A stretch of 64,000 nucleotides of DNA from an uncultured Christensenella sp. (GTDB lineage Bacteria > Bacillota > Clostridia > Christensenellales > Borkfalkiaceae). Shown one piece after another: positions 26,687 to 34,240 of this stretch. The stretch covers positions 62,001 through 126,000 of the forward strand of contig CAJTLF010000002.1 of NCBI GenBank assembly GCA_910577555.1, written 5' to 3'. How positions within the stretch are numbered: the first letter of the stretch is position 1; every line of letters begins with the position of its first letter. The position numbers and the translations under genes are program-made. Below the pieces are notes generated by a model. That model was not told the origin of the DNA and did no database searches. It saw only the letters and a program-made list of their open reading frames with translations.

Positions 26687-27583
26687 ATGGGCATATTTTC
26701 AAAAATAAAGGACGCGCTTAAAAAGACGCGCGAAGGGCTTTCTTCCGCGCTTTCAAACCTTTTTTCAAAGAATAAAATAGGCGACGAATTTTACGACGAG
26801 CTTGAAGAAATTCTCATTTCCGCGGATATATCCGTTACTTCCGCGGAAGAAATAGTCGATGAAATCCGCGCCGAAGCCAAGCAGGACAAGATTAAGGATA
26901 AAGAGTTTATCTGCGACCTTTTAAAGGACGTACTCGAAGAAAAGCTCACGCAAGCGGAAATTCCGGAAATAGAATATCCCGCGGTTATAATGCTCGTGGG
27001 GGTAAACGGCGTGGGCAAGACGACGAGCGTCGGAAAGCTTGCAAACTACTTTTTGTCGCGCGGAAAATCGGTAACGGTTGCCGCCGCGGATACCTTCCGC
27101 GCCGCCGCCGCAGACCAGCTCACCGTATGGGCTGACCGCGCAAAGGTAAGGATAGTCAAGCACGAAGAAGGCAGTGACCCTTCCGCCGTGGTTTTCGACG
27201 CGCTCTCTTCCGCAAAGGCAAAGGGGACGGACGTGGTCATAGTGGATACCGCGGGCAGGCTTCACGTTAAAGCCCACCTTATGGAAGAGCTTAAAAAGAT
27301 TTCGCGCGTGGTGGAAAGGGAATATCCAGCGGCTAATTTTTATAAGCTTTTAGTGCTTGACGCGACTACGGGCAACAACGCGGTAAATCAGGCGCGCATA
27401 TTCGACGAAGCGGTGGAGCTTGACGGCATAATGCTTACCAAACTGGACAGCTCGGCAAAGGGCGGGTTCGTCGTTTCGCTGTGCGGCGAGCTGCAGATAC
27501 CCGTAATATTTACGGGCGTGGGCGAAAAAATGGAAGATTTGGAGCTTTTCAACCCGGAAGAGTTCGTGGACGGAATTTTATAA
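26687..27583 (+). CDS. ftsY: Signal recognition particle receptor FtsY
   Basis: A GTPase that docks SRP-bound ribosomes at the Sec translocon. The 298-residue chain has only a short N-terminal helix region, without the long acidic A domain of E. coli FtsY, then the NG domain: G1 GVNGVGKTTS (Lys111), AADTFRAAAADQL, DTAGRLHVKAHLMEEL, TKLDSSAKGG and a terminal GVGEKMEDLELFNPEEF. These are intact SRP-GTPase motifs; the DTAGR and EDLELF patterns separate FtsY from Ffh. It is the last gene of the plsX group. Confidence 0.97.
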   Translation: MGIFSKIKDALKKTREGLSSALSNLFSKNKIGDEFYDELEEILISADISVTSAEEIVDEIRAEAKQDKIKDKEFICDLLKDVLEEKLTQAEIPEIEYPAVIMLVGVNGVGKTTSVGKLANYFLSRGKSVTVAAADTFRAAAADQLTVWADRAKVRIVKHEEGSDPSAVVFDALSSAKAKGTDVVIVDTAGRLHVKAHLMEELKKISRVVEREYPAANFYKLLVLDATTGNNAVNQARIFDEAVELDGIMLTKLDSSAKGGFVVSLCGELQIPVIFTGVGEKMEDLELFNPEEFVDGIL

Positions 27584-27630
27584 TTGCCCCCGCAATATAT
27601 TGCGTTTAAACAGAAAATCAAGTAAAAATA

Positions 27631-27660
27631 ACGGCTTGGAAGTATAAACTTCCAAGCCGT
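27631..27660. terminator. Bidirectional terminator between ftsY and the rubrerythrin operon
   Basis: A perfect 13-bp stem ACGGCTTGGAAGT / ACTTCCAAGCCGT with loop ATAA, followed by ATTTTATT on the plus strand and by TATTTTTAC on the minus strand. It sits only six bases beyond the out-of-frame stop codon of the small leftward reading described next to it. Confidence 0.88.
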
Positions 27661-27666
27661 ATTTTA

Positions 27667-27756
27667 TTACAGGTCGTCTGCGTCCTGAACGGGTTTTCCC
27701 CCGTCTACGGGCGAGCCGGTGTAACTTCCGTTGGGGTCAAAACTATCTTTGAAATT
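27667..27756 (-). pseudogene. Out-of-frame 3-prime part of the small Cys-rich gene
   Basis: Directly after the stop of the 41-codon gene, the next frame (skipping one T) reads NFKDSFDPNGSYTGSPVDGG, then KPVQDADDL and a stop. The codons (gac, ccc, ggc, gtt) match those of neighbouring genes, and the terminator lies six bases further on. This indicates that the original gene encoded about 70 residues and now carries a frameshift. The acidic Pro/Gly-rich tail resembles the ends of small Clostridial proteins I have seen; that is unverified recollection. A sequencing error or a programmed +1 shift at AAA-TAA are alternatives. Confidence 0.6.
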
Positions 27757-27880
27757 ATTTGCAATCTTTCGAGCTTTTGCCACAACGCTTACCGCCGCAA
27801 TTCTTTACGTTCTTGCTTTCGCTGTTCTTACCGCATTCCTTAGCGGTGTTGGTCTTGTTGTTTTCGTTGGTCTTTCTCAT
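27755..27880 (-). CDS. Small Asn/Lys/Cys-rich protein (41 aa, probably truncated by frameshift)
   Basis: Starts MRKTNENNKTNTAKECGKN, has four cysteines (residues 16, 28, 33, 40) and ends GKSSKDCK. A perfect AAGGAG lies just before the ATG, and that ATG overlaps the stop of the rubrerythrin gene (ATGA), so it is translationally coupled to it. It is hydrophilic, with no signal peptide or membrane segment. The stop appears premature: the coding sequence continues in the next frame for 29 more residues up to the terminator. Its function is unknown. The Cys content and pairing with rubrerythrin could mean metal binding or redox protection, an inference only. Confidence 0.65.
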   Translation of the reverse strand: MRKTNENNKTNTAKECGKNSESKNVKNCGGKRCGKSSKDCK

Positions 27881-28473
27881 ATTTTCTCCTTTTCAAACGG
27901 GATATGCAATTCAACGTCGCCTTGACTTGAACGGCAAAGGGGACATATATCCCACGCCTTGGTTGAAGTGTGCATATATCCGCACTCGCCGCAAATATAG
28001 AGTATAGGCGTTTCATTGCTGTAAAGCACGCCCTTTTTAAAGGCTTCGTGCAGGTAATTGAATACCATTTCGTGCCTTACTTCTACCTGTGCAACGAGCT
28101 TGAAAAGACTTGCAATATCCTTAAAACCTTCGTCTTCGGCGTCTTTTGCAAACGCGGGATAAATTTCCTGATGCTCGTGCCGTTCATCGGTTGCGGCGAG
28201 CCTTAAGCTTTCCGCAAGGTCGCCCGTATGAAAGGGATAACCCGCATCAAGCTCTATATTATCCAGCTTTTCGCCGTGTTTGGTAAGCTCTTCGAAAAAT
28301 CTTCTCGCGTGTACCGTTTCGTTCTTTGCAAGAACCTTTATCGTTTCAGCAAGGGTATAATATCCTTGCTTGGTCGCTTCGCGGGCGATGAGCTGATATC
28401 TCATTCCCGCCTGACTTTCTCCCGCAAAGCTTCTTGCTAAATTTTTATAAGTTTTAGTTTGGTCAAATTGCAT
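27877..28473 (-). CDS. Rubrerythrin
   Basis: A non-haem diiron peroxidase that removes hydrogen peroxide in anaerobes. The 198-residue protein has a four-helix ferritin-like domain with the iron-binding glutamates in SFAGESQAG, KNETVHARRF, ATDERHEHQEIY and QVEVRHEMVF. A C-terminal rubredoxin-like domain follows with CGECGYMH and CPLC. The start is the ATG behind GGAGAAAG; an upstream in-frame start would add a 70-residue hydrophobic stretch foreign to the family. The small Cys-rich gene is coupled behind it. Probably induced by oxidative stress, but no PerR box was recognised. Confidence 0.95.
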   Translation of the reverse strand: MQFDQTKTYKNLARSFAGESQAGMRYQLIAREATKQGYYTLAETIKVLAKNETVHARRFFEELTKHGEKLDNIELDAGYPFHTGDLAESLRLAATDERHEHQEIYPAFAKDAEDEGFKDIASLFKLVAQVEVRHEMVFNYLHEAFKKGVLYSNETPILYICGECGYMHTSTKAWDICPLCRSSQGDVELHIPFEKEKI

Positions 28474-28548
28474 AATTCTTTCTCCGTGTACTAGTATTTT
28501 GTGCGGTATATCGCCTATTATGCGGGTTTTAAATGGTATTTTTTGGTC

Positions 28549-28577
28549 TTGACAGCGCGGGCGCGAAGTATTATAAT
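28549..28577 (+). promoter_or_regulatory. Consensus sigma-A promoter of the cytidylate-kinase-like gene
   Basis: Exact TTGACA, 17-base spacer and exact TATAAT, with a leader of about 16 bases and the ribosome site CAAGGAG. Confidence 0.85.
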
Positions 28578-28600
28578 ATAATATAGTCAAGGAGACGGTT

Positions 28601-29191
28601 ATGATAAAAGTAATAGCTATAAGCAGGCAGTTCGGCAGTGGCGGCAGAACTATAGGAAAGGAAACGGCGAAGCTTCTGGGCATACCCTGTTACGACAGGG
28701 AGATTATTGAAAAGGTTTCCCAAAACTGCGGTTTTTCAAAGGAATACGTTGAAAATCAGGGCGAATACGCCAACCACCGCAGTTGGCTTGGCAGGGCTTT
28801 CGACGGCGCCAACCGCTTTGACGGTATGACAAATCAGGATAAAATATGGGTTGAGCAGAGAAAGATTATTCTCGATATTGCAGAGAAACCGTGCGTAATA
28901 GTGGGCAGGTGCGCCGACTACATTTTAAGAGACCGCGACGACGTGTTGAAGGCGTTTATTCACGCGGACGACGTTTCGCGCGCGGAGCGCATAGTAAAGC
29001 TGTACGGCGAAAAGGACGACAAGCCCGAAAAGCGTTTAAAGGATAAGGACAAACGCCGCGCCGCTTACTATAAATATTACACCGAAACGGAGTGGGGCGT
29101 TGCGGCGAATTACCATATTTCGCTGGACAGCGGCAAGCTGGGAATAGACGGGTGCGTGAAGATACTCGCGCATATATACGGGGCAATTTAA
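28601..29191 (+). CDS. Cytidylate kinase-like family protein
   Basis: A 196-residue P-loop kinase-fold protein of the cytidylate-kinase-like group, distinct from true Cmk. It begins MIKVIAISRQFGSGGRTIG, where RQFGSGGRTIG is the modified P-loop of this family. CYDREIIEKVSQ, PCVIVGRCADYIL and the lid-like AERIVKLYGEKDDKPEKRL follow. Family members are common in Clostridia and Bacteroides; their substrate has not been settled. No partner gene is obvious, since the next gene is a regulator 36 bases away without its own clear promoter. Confidence 0.85.
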   Translation: MIKVIAISRQFGSGGRTIGKETAKLLGIPCYDREIIEKVSQNCGFSKEYVENQGEYANHRSWLGRAFDGANRFDGMTNQDKIWVEQRKIILDIAEKPCVIVGRCADYILRDRDDVLKAFIHADDVSRAERIVKLYGEKDDKPEKRLKDKDKRRAAYYKYYTETEWGVAANYHISLDSGKLGIDGCVKILAHIYGAI

Positions 29192-29227
29192 GATTTACGG
29201 CAATTTTTTAATTGCCTTGGTGGCAAA

Positions 29228-29713
29228 ATGACTTTTCGCGAAAGGCTTATTTTAATACGGGACGAGAAAAGGCTGTCCCAACAGGAAGTGGCGGATTTAC
29301 TCGAAGTGTCCCGACAGACGGTTTCGCGTTGGGAATCGGGCAGGAGCGAGCCTTCTTCCGCGCAGATAACCAAAATATGCGCCGTTTTCGGCGTGGACGC
29401 AAACGAGCTTTTGTCCGTGGACGGGGTTGCGTACGAACGCGTTCCGCCCGAAGATACAGAAAAAAGGCGGCTTGAAAAAAGGCGGTTTACCGCCGTATTG
29501 TCAATTGCGGGCGTACTCCTGGCGGCGCTTATAGCGGGGTTTATAACCACCGTATATTACGCCGTTAAGGACGCGTCTTACGACGCCGTTTCCACAGTAT
29601 TTATCGTGCAGATTCCGCAGAATACGCCCCTTATAGTGCTTGCCGCGGCTATAGGAATTCTTGCCTTTACGCTCGCCGTTCTTACCTTTTTATTTATAAG
29701 GAAAAGAAAATGA
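29228..29713 (+). CDS. XRE-family HTH regulator with two membrane helices
   Basis: Residues 3-60 form a helix-turn-helix of the Xre/Cro type: LSQQEVADLLEVSRQTVSRW followed by ESGRSEPSS. A linker ends in the basic EKRRLEKRR. Two membrane segments follow (about 85-110 and 132-156), and the chain ends RKRK. Membrane-bound XRE proteins of this build are common in Clostridia and usually control a neighbouring gene. Here the only coupled gene is the lipoprotein whose ATG overlaps its stop (ATGA). The pair may be an envelope-sensing unit; the signal is unknown. Confidence 0.82.
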   Translation: MTFRERLILIRDEKRLSQQEVADLLEVSRQTVSRWESGRSEPSSAQITKICAVFGVDANELLSVDGVAYERVPPEDTEKRRLEKRRFTAVLSIAGVLLAALIAGFITTVYYAVKDASYDAVSTVFIVQIPQNTPLIVLAAAIGILAFTLAVLTFLFIRKRK

Positions 29714-30120
29714 AAAGGTTGTTTATTGCGGTTGCCGCGCTTATGCTTGCCGTGGCTTGCGCCTTTTCGGTTTCGTGTGCGGACGGCGGGAGCGATTGCC
29801 TTTTCGCGTTTTTATCGGTGAGATTAAAGGGCAACGGCGACGGCACGGTTTCCGCTTACGCGCAGAACGAATTTGCTTTGACGGGCGGAAAAATTCCCGT
29901 TACGCTCGAGCTTTACTGCTCGCAAAGCGGGGAAGATTACTATCTTTTAAAGTCCGTTTCTTCGGACGGGTTGGGCGCTTTCGAAACCCTTTCGGTTACA
30001 GCCGAAGTCGGGGAAACGGGCGCGTTTTACGCGCGTATCGTCTACCTTGCGGCGGGCGAAATAAGATATATTTCGAGTGCTTGCGTGACTTACGGAACGG
30101 ACGGAATAAGGGTAATGTGA
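29710..30120 (+). CDS. Small predicted lipoprotein of unknown function
   Basis: 136 residues, with signal peptide MKRLFIAVAALMLAVACAF and a lipobox ending SVSC at about residue 23. The mature part is predicted beta-rich and alternates Gly, Ser and hydrophobic residues (VRLKGNGDGTVSAYAQ, ALTGGKIPVTLELYCSQ). I do not recognise a family. It is translationally coupled to the membrane-bound XRE regulator upstream, and its stop codon lies within a perfect inverted repeat. It is probably the target or sensor partner of that regulator. Confidence 0.65.
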   Translation: MKRLFIAVAALMLAVACAFSVSCADGGSDCLFAFLSVRLKGNGDGTVSAYAQNEFALTGGKIPVTLELYCSQSGEDYYLLKSVSSDGLGAFETLSVTAEVGETGAFYARIVYLAAGEIRYISSACVTYGTDGIRVM

Positions 30121-30152
30121 AAACTGTGTGAAGATTTTCACACAGTTTTCAC
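30117..30152. terminator. Perfect 16-bp inverted repeat overlapping the lipoprotein stop codon
   Basis: Arms GTGAAAACTGTGTGAA and TTCACACAGTTTTCAC with loop GATT; the TGA stop codon is inside the left arm. It lies between convergent genes. The stem is only moderately GC-rich and lacks a clean T run directly behind it (TGAAAATTGC follows), so it is an imperfect terminator or an mRNA-end hairpin. Confidence 0.6.
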
Positions 30153-30230
30153 TGAAAATTGCACTGTTTTCACCGTTTTTTGCACTATTTCGGCTGATTT
30201 TTTGCAGGTTTTTATCTGCGTTCATACCTT

Positions 30231-31304
30231 TTAATCCTGTGTTTTTAAAAGGCTGTGAAGCCTTTTTATTTTGTCGCCGAAAAAGGCGCGGTCGTTCGTT
30301 TCGAGTTTTTTGTAGTGTCCCCACAGCGCGGGAAGCTGGCGGTAGAACGTTCTGAAAAAGCTGTTGAAGTCCTTCACGTCGAGAGCGTTCAACGCGCCGT
30401 AAAACATTTCTATTATGCGCTCGCGCTCCTTTTTTGGCATTTCGCTAATCCATAAATTTACGGCTTTTTCAAGCCTTACCGCGCCCTTACTGCGGCAGTC
30501 CACGGTTACGAAATCGCCGTCTTCAACCACCCAGCTGAACGGGTCGTGCTGTAAGAAGCTTACCCCGTTACTGCGGATTACGCGGTACACGTGGCGGGTA
30601 TCCAAAAGAGTGCCGATAAAGGACGATTGCGGGATAATTTTTATGAGCTTTTCGGAAACGTTTTTGTAGCCTTCGGATTTGTAAACGTCGTCCAGAAACT
30701 CGGGACCGTCGAAATTGTATACGCTTATAATTCTCTTTTGCAGCTCTTTATCCGCGTTGAACGCCGAGTACACCGCCATATTTCCGCCCTTGGAATGTCC
30801 GCCTAAATAAAACCTTGCGCGGGGCTTACGCAACATTCTTTCAACCGTATAATTATAAGCCGAAATCTGTGACGGCACGGGATAGCGGTACGCCTGATTG
30901 AGGTCTTCCTTCCAGCCCACGTACGACGGGTCGGTGCCGCGGAACGCAATAAAGTAAGAGCCTTTGGTTATTCTCATACAGATTGCCGCAAATTGCTTTT
31001 CGGTTTTTTCGTCCGTCTCTTCGCGGTACGAACAGAGCTTTATTCCGGAGAAGCGGGGGCTTGCCGCAACCAGCCTGAAAAGCTTTCTGCTCGATTTGGG
31101 GTTGAACGCCATTGCAAAAGTTTCTTCTTCGGGCAACATTCCCGTTTTTATCATTTCGTTTGGCGTTACCGCCTTACCGCGCTTTACGTAAAAGGGATAG
31201 CGAAAATACGAGAGCCAGCAGAGAATGACTGCGTCTACGCAATTTAACGGGCTTTCGATAAAGCTTTTGGTATTCGTTTTTAAGTAATTTAAAATATTTT
31301 TCAT
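30231..31304 (-). CDS. Alpha/beta-hydrolase (Mbeg1/DUF2974-like lipase-fold protein)
   Basis: 357 residues with the nucleophile elbow GGHSKGGN (GxSxG serine) near residue 170 and ITKGSYFIAFRGTDPS before it, the pattern of the Mbeg1-like/DUF2974 family of class 3-lipase-fold proteins. FDGPEFLDDVY after the elbow is also typical. No signal peptide is seen, so it is probably cytoplasmic or membrane-associated. Family members are common in gut Clostridia; the natural substrate is unknown. Its ATG overlaps the stop of the upstream membrane-protein gene (ATGA), so the two form an operon. Confidence 0.8.
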   Translation of the reverse strand: MKNILNYLKTNTKSFIESPLNCVDAVILCWLSYFRYPFYVKRGKAVTPNEMIKTGMLPEEETFAMAFNPKSSRKLFRLVAASPRFSGIKLCSYREETDEKTEKQFAAICMRITKGSYFIAFRGTDPSYVGWKEDLNQAYRYPVPSQISAYNYTVERMLRKPRARFYLGGHSKGGNMAVYSAFNADKELQKRIISVYNFDGPEFLDDVYKSEGYKNVSEKLIKIIPQSSFIGTLLDTRHVYRVIRSNGVSFLQHDPFSWVVEDGDFVTVDCRSKGAVRLEKAVNLWISEMPKKERERIIEMFYGALNALDVKDFNSFFRTFYRQLPALWGHYKKLETNDRAFFGDKIKRLHSLLKTQD

Positions 31305-31756
31305 CGTAATTTTTCGTTTACGCTTAAAATTATCAAGAAGATTATTTCGGTTACTGCCGTTACGGCAAATAAGAATATTTCCAGAATAGTGAAAACGGTT
31401 AACGCTAAATCATAGTTGCCGTAAAAGATTACGTTTCTGCCGTCAAGAATAATAAAGTAAAGGACCGAGTATACGATTTTGAGTGTTTCCATAACCGCTA
31501 TCGTCGCAGTTTTTGCCGTTTGTGACGCTTTTGAGTGAAATAATGCCGCCTGTATTGCCGTGCATAATGCGAAAAAGCCGATAACGAACGCGACGGCGAG
31601 AAAATACGATATTATCTCACCGAGTAAGCCGTACCGTTCGGTCATACCGTTGTTGGCGGGCAGTGCGACTACGTGGACGAGAACGACGGAAATAAAGTAC
31701 AGTGCGTAAAGTATGCTTATGATAATTTTACAGGATTTTAAGGATATATCTTTCAT
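31301..31756 (-). CDS. Four-helix membrane protein of unknown function
   Basis: 151 residues with four predicted membrane helices (about 10-32, 46-70, 82-104 and 116-145) and short loops; the ends are basic. No motif or family recognised. It is coupled by ATGA overlap to the lipase-fold gene downstream, suggesting joint function at the membrane. The ribosome site is poor. Confidence 0.65.
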   Translation of the reverse strand: MKDISLKSCKIIISILYALYFISVVLVHVVALPANNGMTERYGLLGEIISYFLAVAFVIGFFALCTAIQAALFHSKASQTAKTATIAVMETLKIVYSVLYFIILDGRNVIFYGNYDLALTVFTILEIFLFAVTAVTEIIFLIILSVNEKLR

Positions 31757-31869
31757 AAGTGCGACGCCTTTTTTATTTAATTATAGCCCCGCGGCGGGAA
31801 AATTATAATAACGTGCGTTTTACAAAAGCGTAACGCGGACTTTACTTTTTTGTGCTCGCGCTCTTTTTC

Positions 31870-31898
31870 TTGTAATTTCGGCGGGCTTGTAGTATAAT
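31870..31898 (+). promoter_or_regulatory. Promoter of the HAD hydrolase gene
   Basis: TTGTAA, 17-base spacer and exact TATAAT, with a leader of about 25 bases. No strong Shine-Dalgarno is visible before the ATG. Confidence 0.6.
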
Positions 31899-31929
31899 AA
31901 ACGGGAAAATTACTACGGCGGTTAAAATT

Positions 31930-32808
31930 ATGGAATACGAACGGAGAAAAAAAGAGAGCAAGCCCGTGCTTGCGATATGCTACGATTTCGACAAGACGCT
32001 TTCGCCCGACGATATGCAGGCGCAGGGGTACGTGCAGTCGGTGGGGTACGACGTGAAGAAGTTCTGGGACGAAGCGAACGCGCTCGCCGCAGAGAACGAT
32101 ATGGACGGAAACCTTGCCTATATGTACAAGATGATGCGCGAATCGGAAGGGCGGTTCGTGTTCAACAGGCGGTCGCTTGAAGAATACGGCGCGAAGGTGA
32201 AGCTGTTTGCGGGCGTTGCGGGTTGGTTTGAGAGAATTAAAAGGTACGGCGCGGAGCACGGCGTTACCGTAGAACATTACGTAATTTCTTCGGGGCTGAA
32301 GGAGATGATTGAAGGCACGGAAATTGCGCGGGCGGGGGCGTTCGAGAAAATTTACGCGAGTTCGTTTTACTTTAACGACCGCGGCGTTGCGGTTTGGCCT
32401 GCGCAGACTATAAATTATACGAACAAGACGCAGTTTTTGTTCCGCATAGAGAAGGGCGTTTTAGATATTAACGACCCCGCGGTGAACGATTACTTCCCGC
32501 CCGAAGAGCTGAGAGTGCCGTTCAGGAATATGGTTTATTTAGGCGACAGCGACACCGACGTGCCGTGCATGAAGCTGGTGCATTCCAACGGCGGACACGC
32601 TATCGGCGTTTACCACCCCGAGACGGGCGACAAGGCTAAGGTGCTGAGACTTATGCGCGATAACCGCATACGGTATTTTGCGCCCGCGGACTATTCGCAA
32701 GGCGGGGAGCTGGATTATATAGTTAAAAATATTATTAAAAAGACTGCCGCTTACGAAGAGCTGGAGCGCGTGCGCACGGCGAAGAAAGCGGAGAGCGAAA
32801 GAGGTTAA
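31930..32808 (+). CDS. HAD-superfamily phosphatase
   Basis: 292 residues with motif I CYDFDKTLSP (Asp19, Asp21), motif II in HYVISSGLKEMI, and motif IV YLGDSDTDVPCMK. The helical cap between motifs I and II (about residues 30-95, with KFWDEANALAAENDMDGNL) is of the phosphoserine-phosphatase-like type. It is predicted to be a cytoplasmic phosphomonoesterase; the substrate cannot be inferred. The next gene, a soluble FtsH-like protein, begins three bases after its stop, so they share a transcript. Confidence 0.85.
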   Translation: MEYERRKKESKPVLAICYDFDKTLSPDDMQAQGYVQSVGYDVKKFWDEANALAAENDMDGNLAYMYKMMRESEGRFVFNRRSLEEYGAKVKLFAGVAGWFERIKRYGAEHGVTVEHYVISSGLKEMIEGTEIARAGAFEKIYASSFYFNDRGVAVWPAQTINYTNKTQFLFRIEKGVLDINDPAVNDYFPPEELRVPFRNMVYLGDSDTDVPCMKLVHSNGGHAIGVYHPETGDKAKVLRLMRDNRIRYFAPADYSQGGELDYIVKNIIKKTAAYEELERVRTAKKAESERG

Positions 32809-32811
32809 ATT

Positions 32812-34029
32812 ATGGCAGGATTGAAGGACATTATAGGTTTTAAAAAGCAGGTTGAGACGCTTAAATACGCACTGGATACGGTTAATAATCCGAAGAAGTA
32901 CGTGGATTTCGGTACGGCTTTGCCGAAGGGGTTGTTGATTTACGGGGAATCGGAAACGGGTAAAACCTTTATGGCGGAAAGCTTTTTGGAAGAGTGCGAA
33001 AGGCAGGTTTTTGTTTTTGAAGGCGGCGGTGACGCGGAAAAGGAGATTAAACGGCTTTTTAAACGCGCGGCTAAAAATGCGCCGTCAGTGATATTTTTCG
33101 ACGATATAGACCGTTTTAAGGAAAACGACGGATACAGTGAGATATTTGAACTTATAGATAAAGAAATTTGCTGTATGGCGCGGGGCAAGTGCTTTTTTGT
33201 GGCAACGGCGGAGAGCTTTAAGGACGCGCCGCACAGGCTGGATAGTCTTGATATTATCCGAACGGAGCTGGAAGAACCCGATTACGACGACGCGGTGGGG
33301 CTGTTTAAGGAATTTTTCAAGGATAAGCCTATGGCGGAAGATTTTTCTGTGGAAGATTTTTGTCATTTTGTCGCTGACAGGACTTATAACGAACTCAGAC
33401 GGGTATACAATAACGCCGCGCTTACCGCCGTTTACGAAGGGAGCGATACGGTTACGGTCACGCATCTTGTCAAAGCGGAGCTTTTGAGCCGCGACGACGA
33501 TGACGAGCTGGCGGAAGAGTTTGACGAGAGTTCTGCTTACCACGAAGCGGGACACGCCGCGGTGCATCTTTTATTGGGCGGGGAAGCCGCCTGTATGGTT
33601 TTGACTTGCGATAACGGCGGGTATTTCAGGGAAAAGGGAATAAAGGAAGAAAACTACGAAGTTCTGGAACGCAGATACGTCGTGGGTATGGCGGGGAAGG
33701 CGTGCGAAGAGATTTTTAAAGAGTCTTGCTCCATTTACTGCGATACCGATTTGGAGCGGACGGCGAAGGCGGTTGAGAGCGATTTGAAAAAGCTTGCGAG
33801 CAAGGGGTTCGAGTTTTTCAACGGTACCGAGCTGAACAGCCCCGCGTACAACGATTTGCTTGCGAAGAAGGTGCGCTGTGATTTGAAAAATTATTACGAC
33901 AGGGCGAGAGAACTGATTGAGAACAACAAGCCGCTTATTACGGCGTTCGTGGACGCTTTGAGAGTGAAATTTTATCTGTTGCGGAGCGAGATAAAGAAAA
34001 TTTACGAAGATTACGTTGGCACGAAATAG
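32812..34029 (+). CDS. Soluble FtsH-like AAA+ protein with M41 peptidase domain
   Basis: 405 residues: an AAA+ domain followed by an M41-type peptidase domain, but without the two N-terminal membrane helices of FtsH. LKDIIGFKKQVETLKYAL corresponds to the start of the FtsH AAA module. Walker A is divergent (GESETGKT at 45-52, not GPPGTGKT), Walker B is IFFDDIDRF. The zinc motif HEAGH is intact at 244-248, and Asp313 in YCDTDLERT matches the third ligand. The second region of homology with arginine fingers is reduced. It is therefore a cytosolic, shortened FtsH relative, perhaps an active protease with a weak or altered unfoldase. Its partner upstream is a HAD phosphatase. Confidence 0.78.
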   Translation: MAGLKDIIGFKKQVETLKYALDTVNNPKKYVDFGTALPKGLLIYGESETGKTFMAESFLEECERQVFVFEGGGDAEKEIKRLFKRAAKNAPSVIFFDDIDRFKENDGYSEIFELIDKEICCMARGKCFFVATAESFKDAPHRLDSLDIIRTELEEPDYDDAVGLFKEFFKDKPMAEDFSVEDFCHFVADRTYNELRRVYNNAALTAVYEGSDTVTVTHLVKAELLSRDDDDELAEEFDESSAYHEAGHAAVHLLLGGEAACMVLTCDNGGYFREKGIKEENYEVLERRYVVGMAGKACEEIFKESCSIYCDTDLERTAKAVESDLKKLASKGFEFFNGTELNSPAYNDLLAKKVRCDLKNYYDRARELIENNKPLITAFVDALRVKFYLLRSEIKKIYEDYVGTK

Positions 34030-34184
34030 TGTATTTTGCGGACTGGTAGCGGAGATGAGTGATAAATTTTATCGTGCCGTAATTCGATAATGTTAGATAA
34101 GTAAAAGGGAGACAATCAATTAATTCTTAATAACGCTACGATGCTTTGTTGGTAGTCGTCAGATTTTATAAATCCTTAAAAACC

Positions 34185-34213
34185 GCATAAAGCGACAAAA
34201 ATCGGCATAAGTT
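34185..34213 (+). promoter_or_regulatory. Possible sigma-E promoter of spoIIID
   Basis: GCATAAA, 14 bases, then CATAAGTT, compared with the B. subtilis sigma-E pattern (ATATT-type -35, 14 bases, CATACAnT). In B. subtilis spoIIID is a sigma-E gene, so the position is sensible. A TATAAT also overlaps at 34213-34218, but no -35 lies at the right distance from it. Confidence 0.3.
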
Positions 34214-34240
34214 ATAATACTTTAAAACCGGAGAATGGTT

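Noticed and set aside
27877..28683. A longer rubrerythrin form with about 70 extra N-terminal residues
   Set aside because: The extension is hydrophobic and foreign to rubrerythrins, overlaps the promoter of the opposite gene, and the internal ATG has a good ribosome site.
34030..34184. tRNA or small RNA gene in the gap before spoIIID
   Set aside because: No cloverleaf, no T-loop GGTTCRAATCC-type segment and no terminator were found; only tiny frames without ribosome sites.
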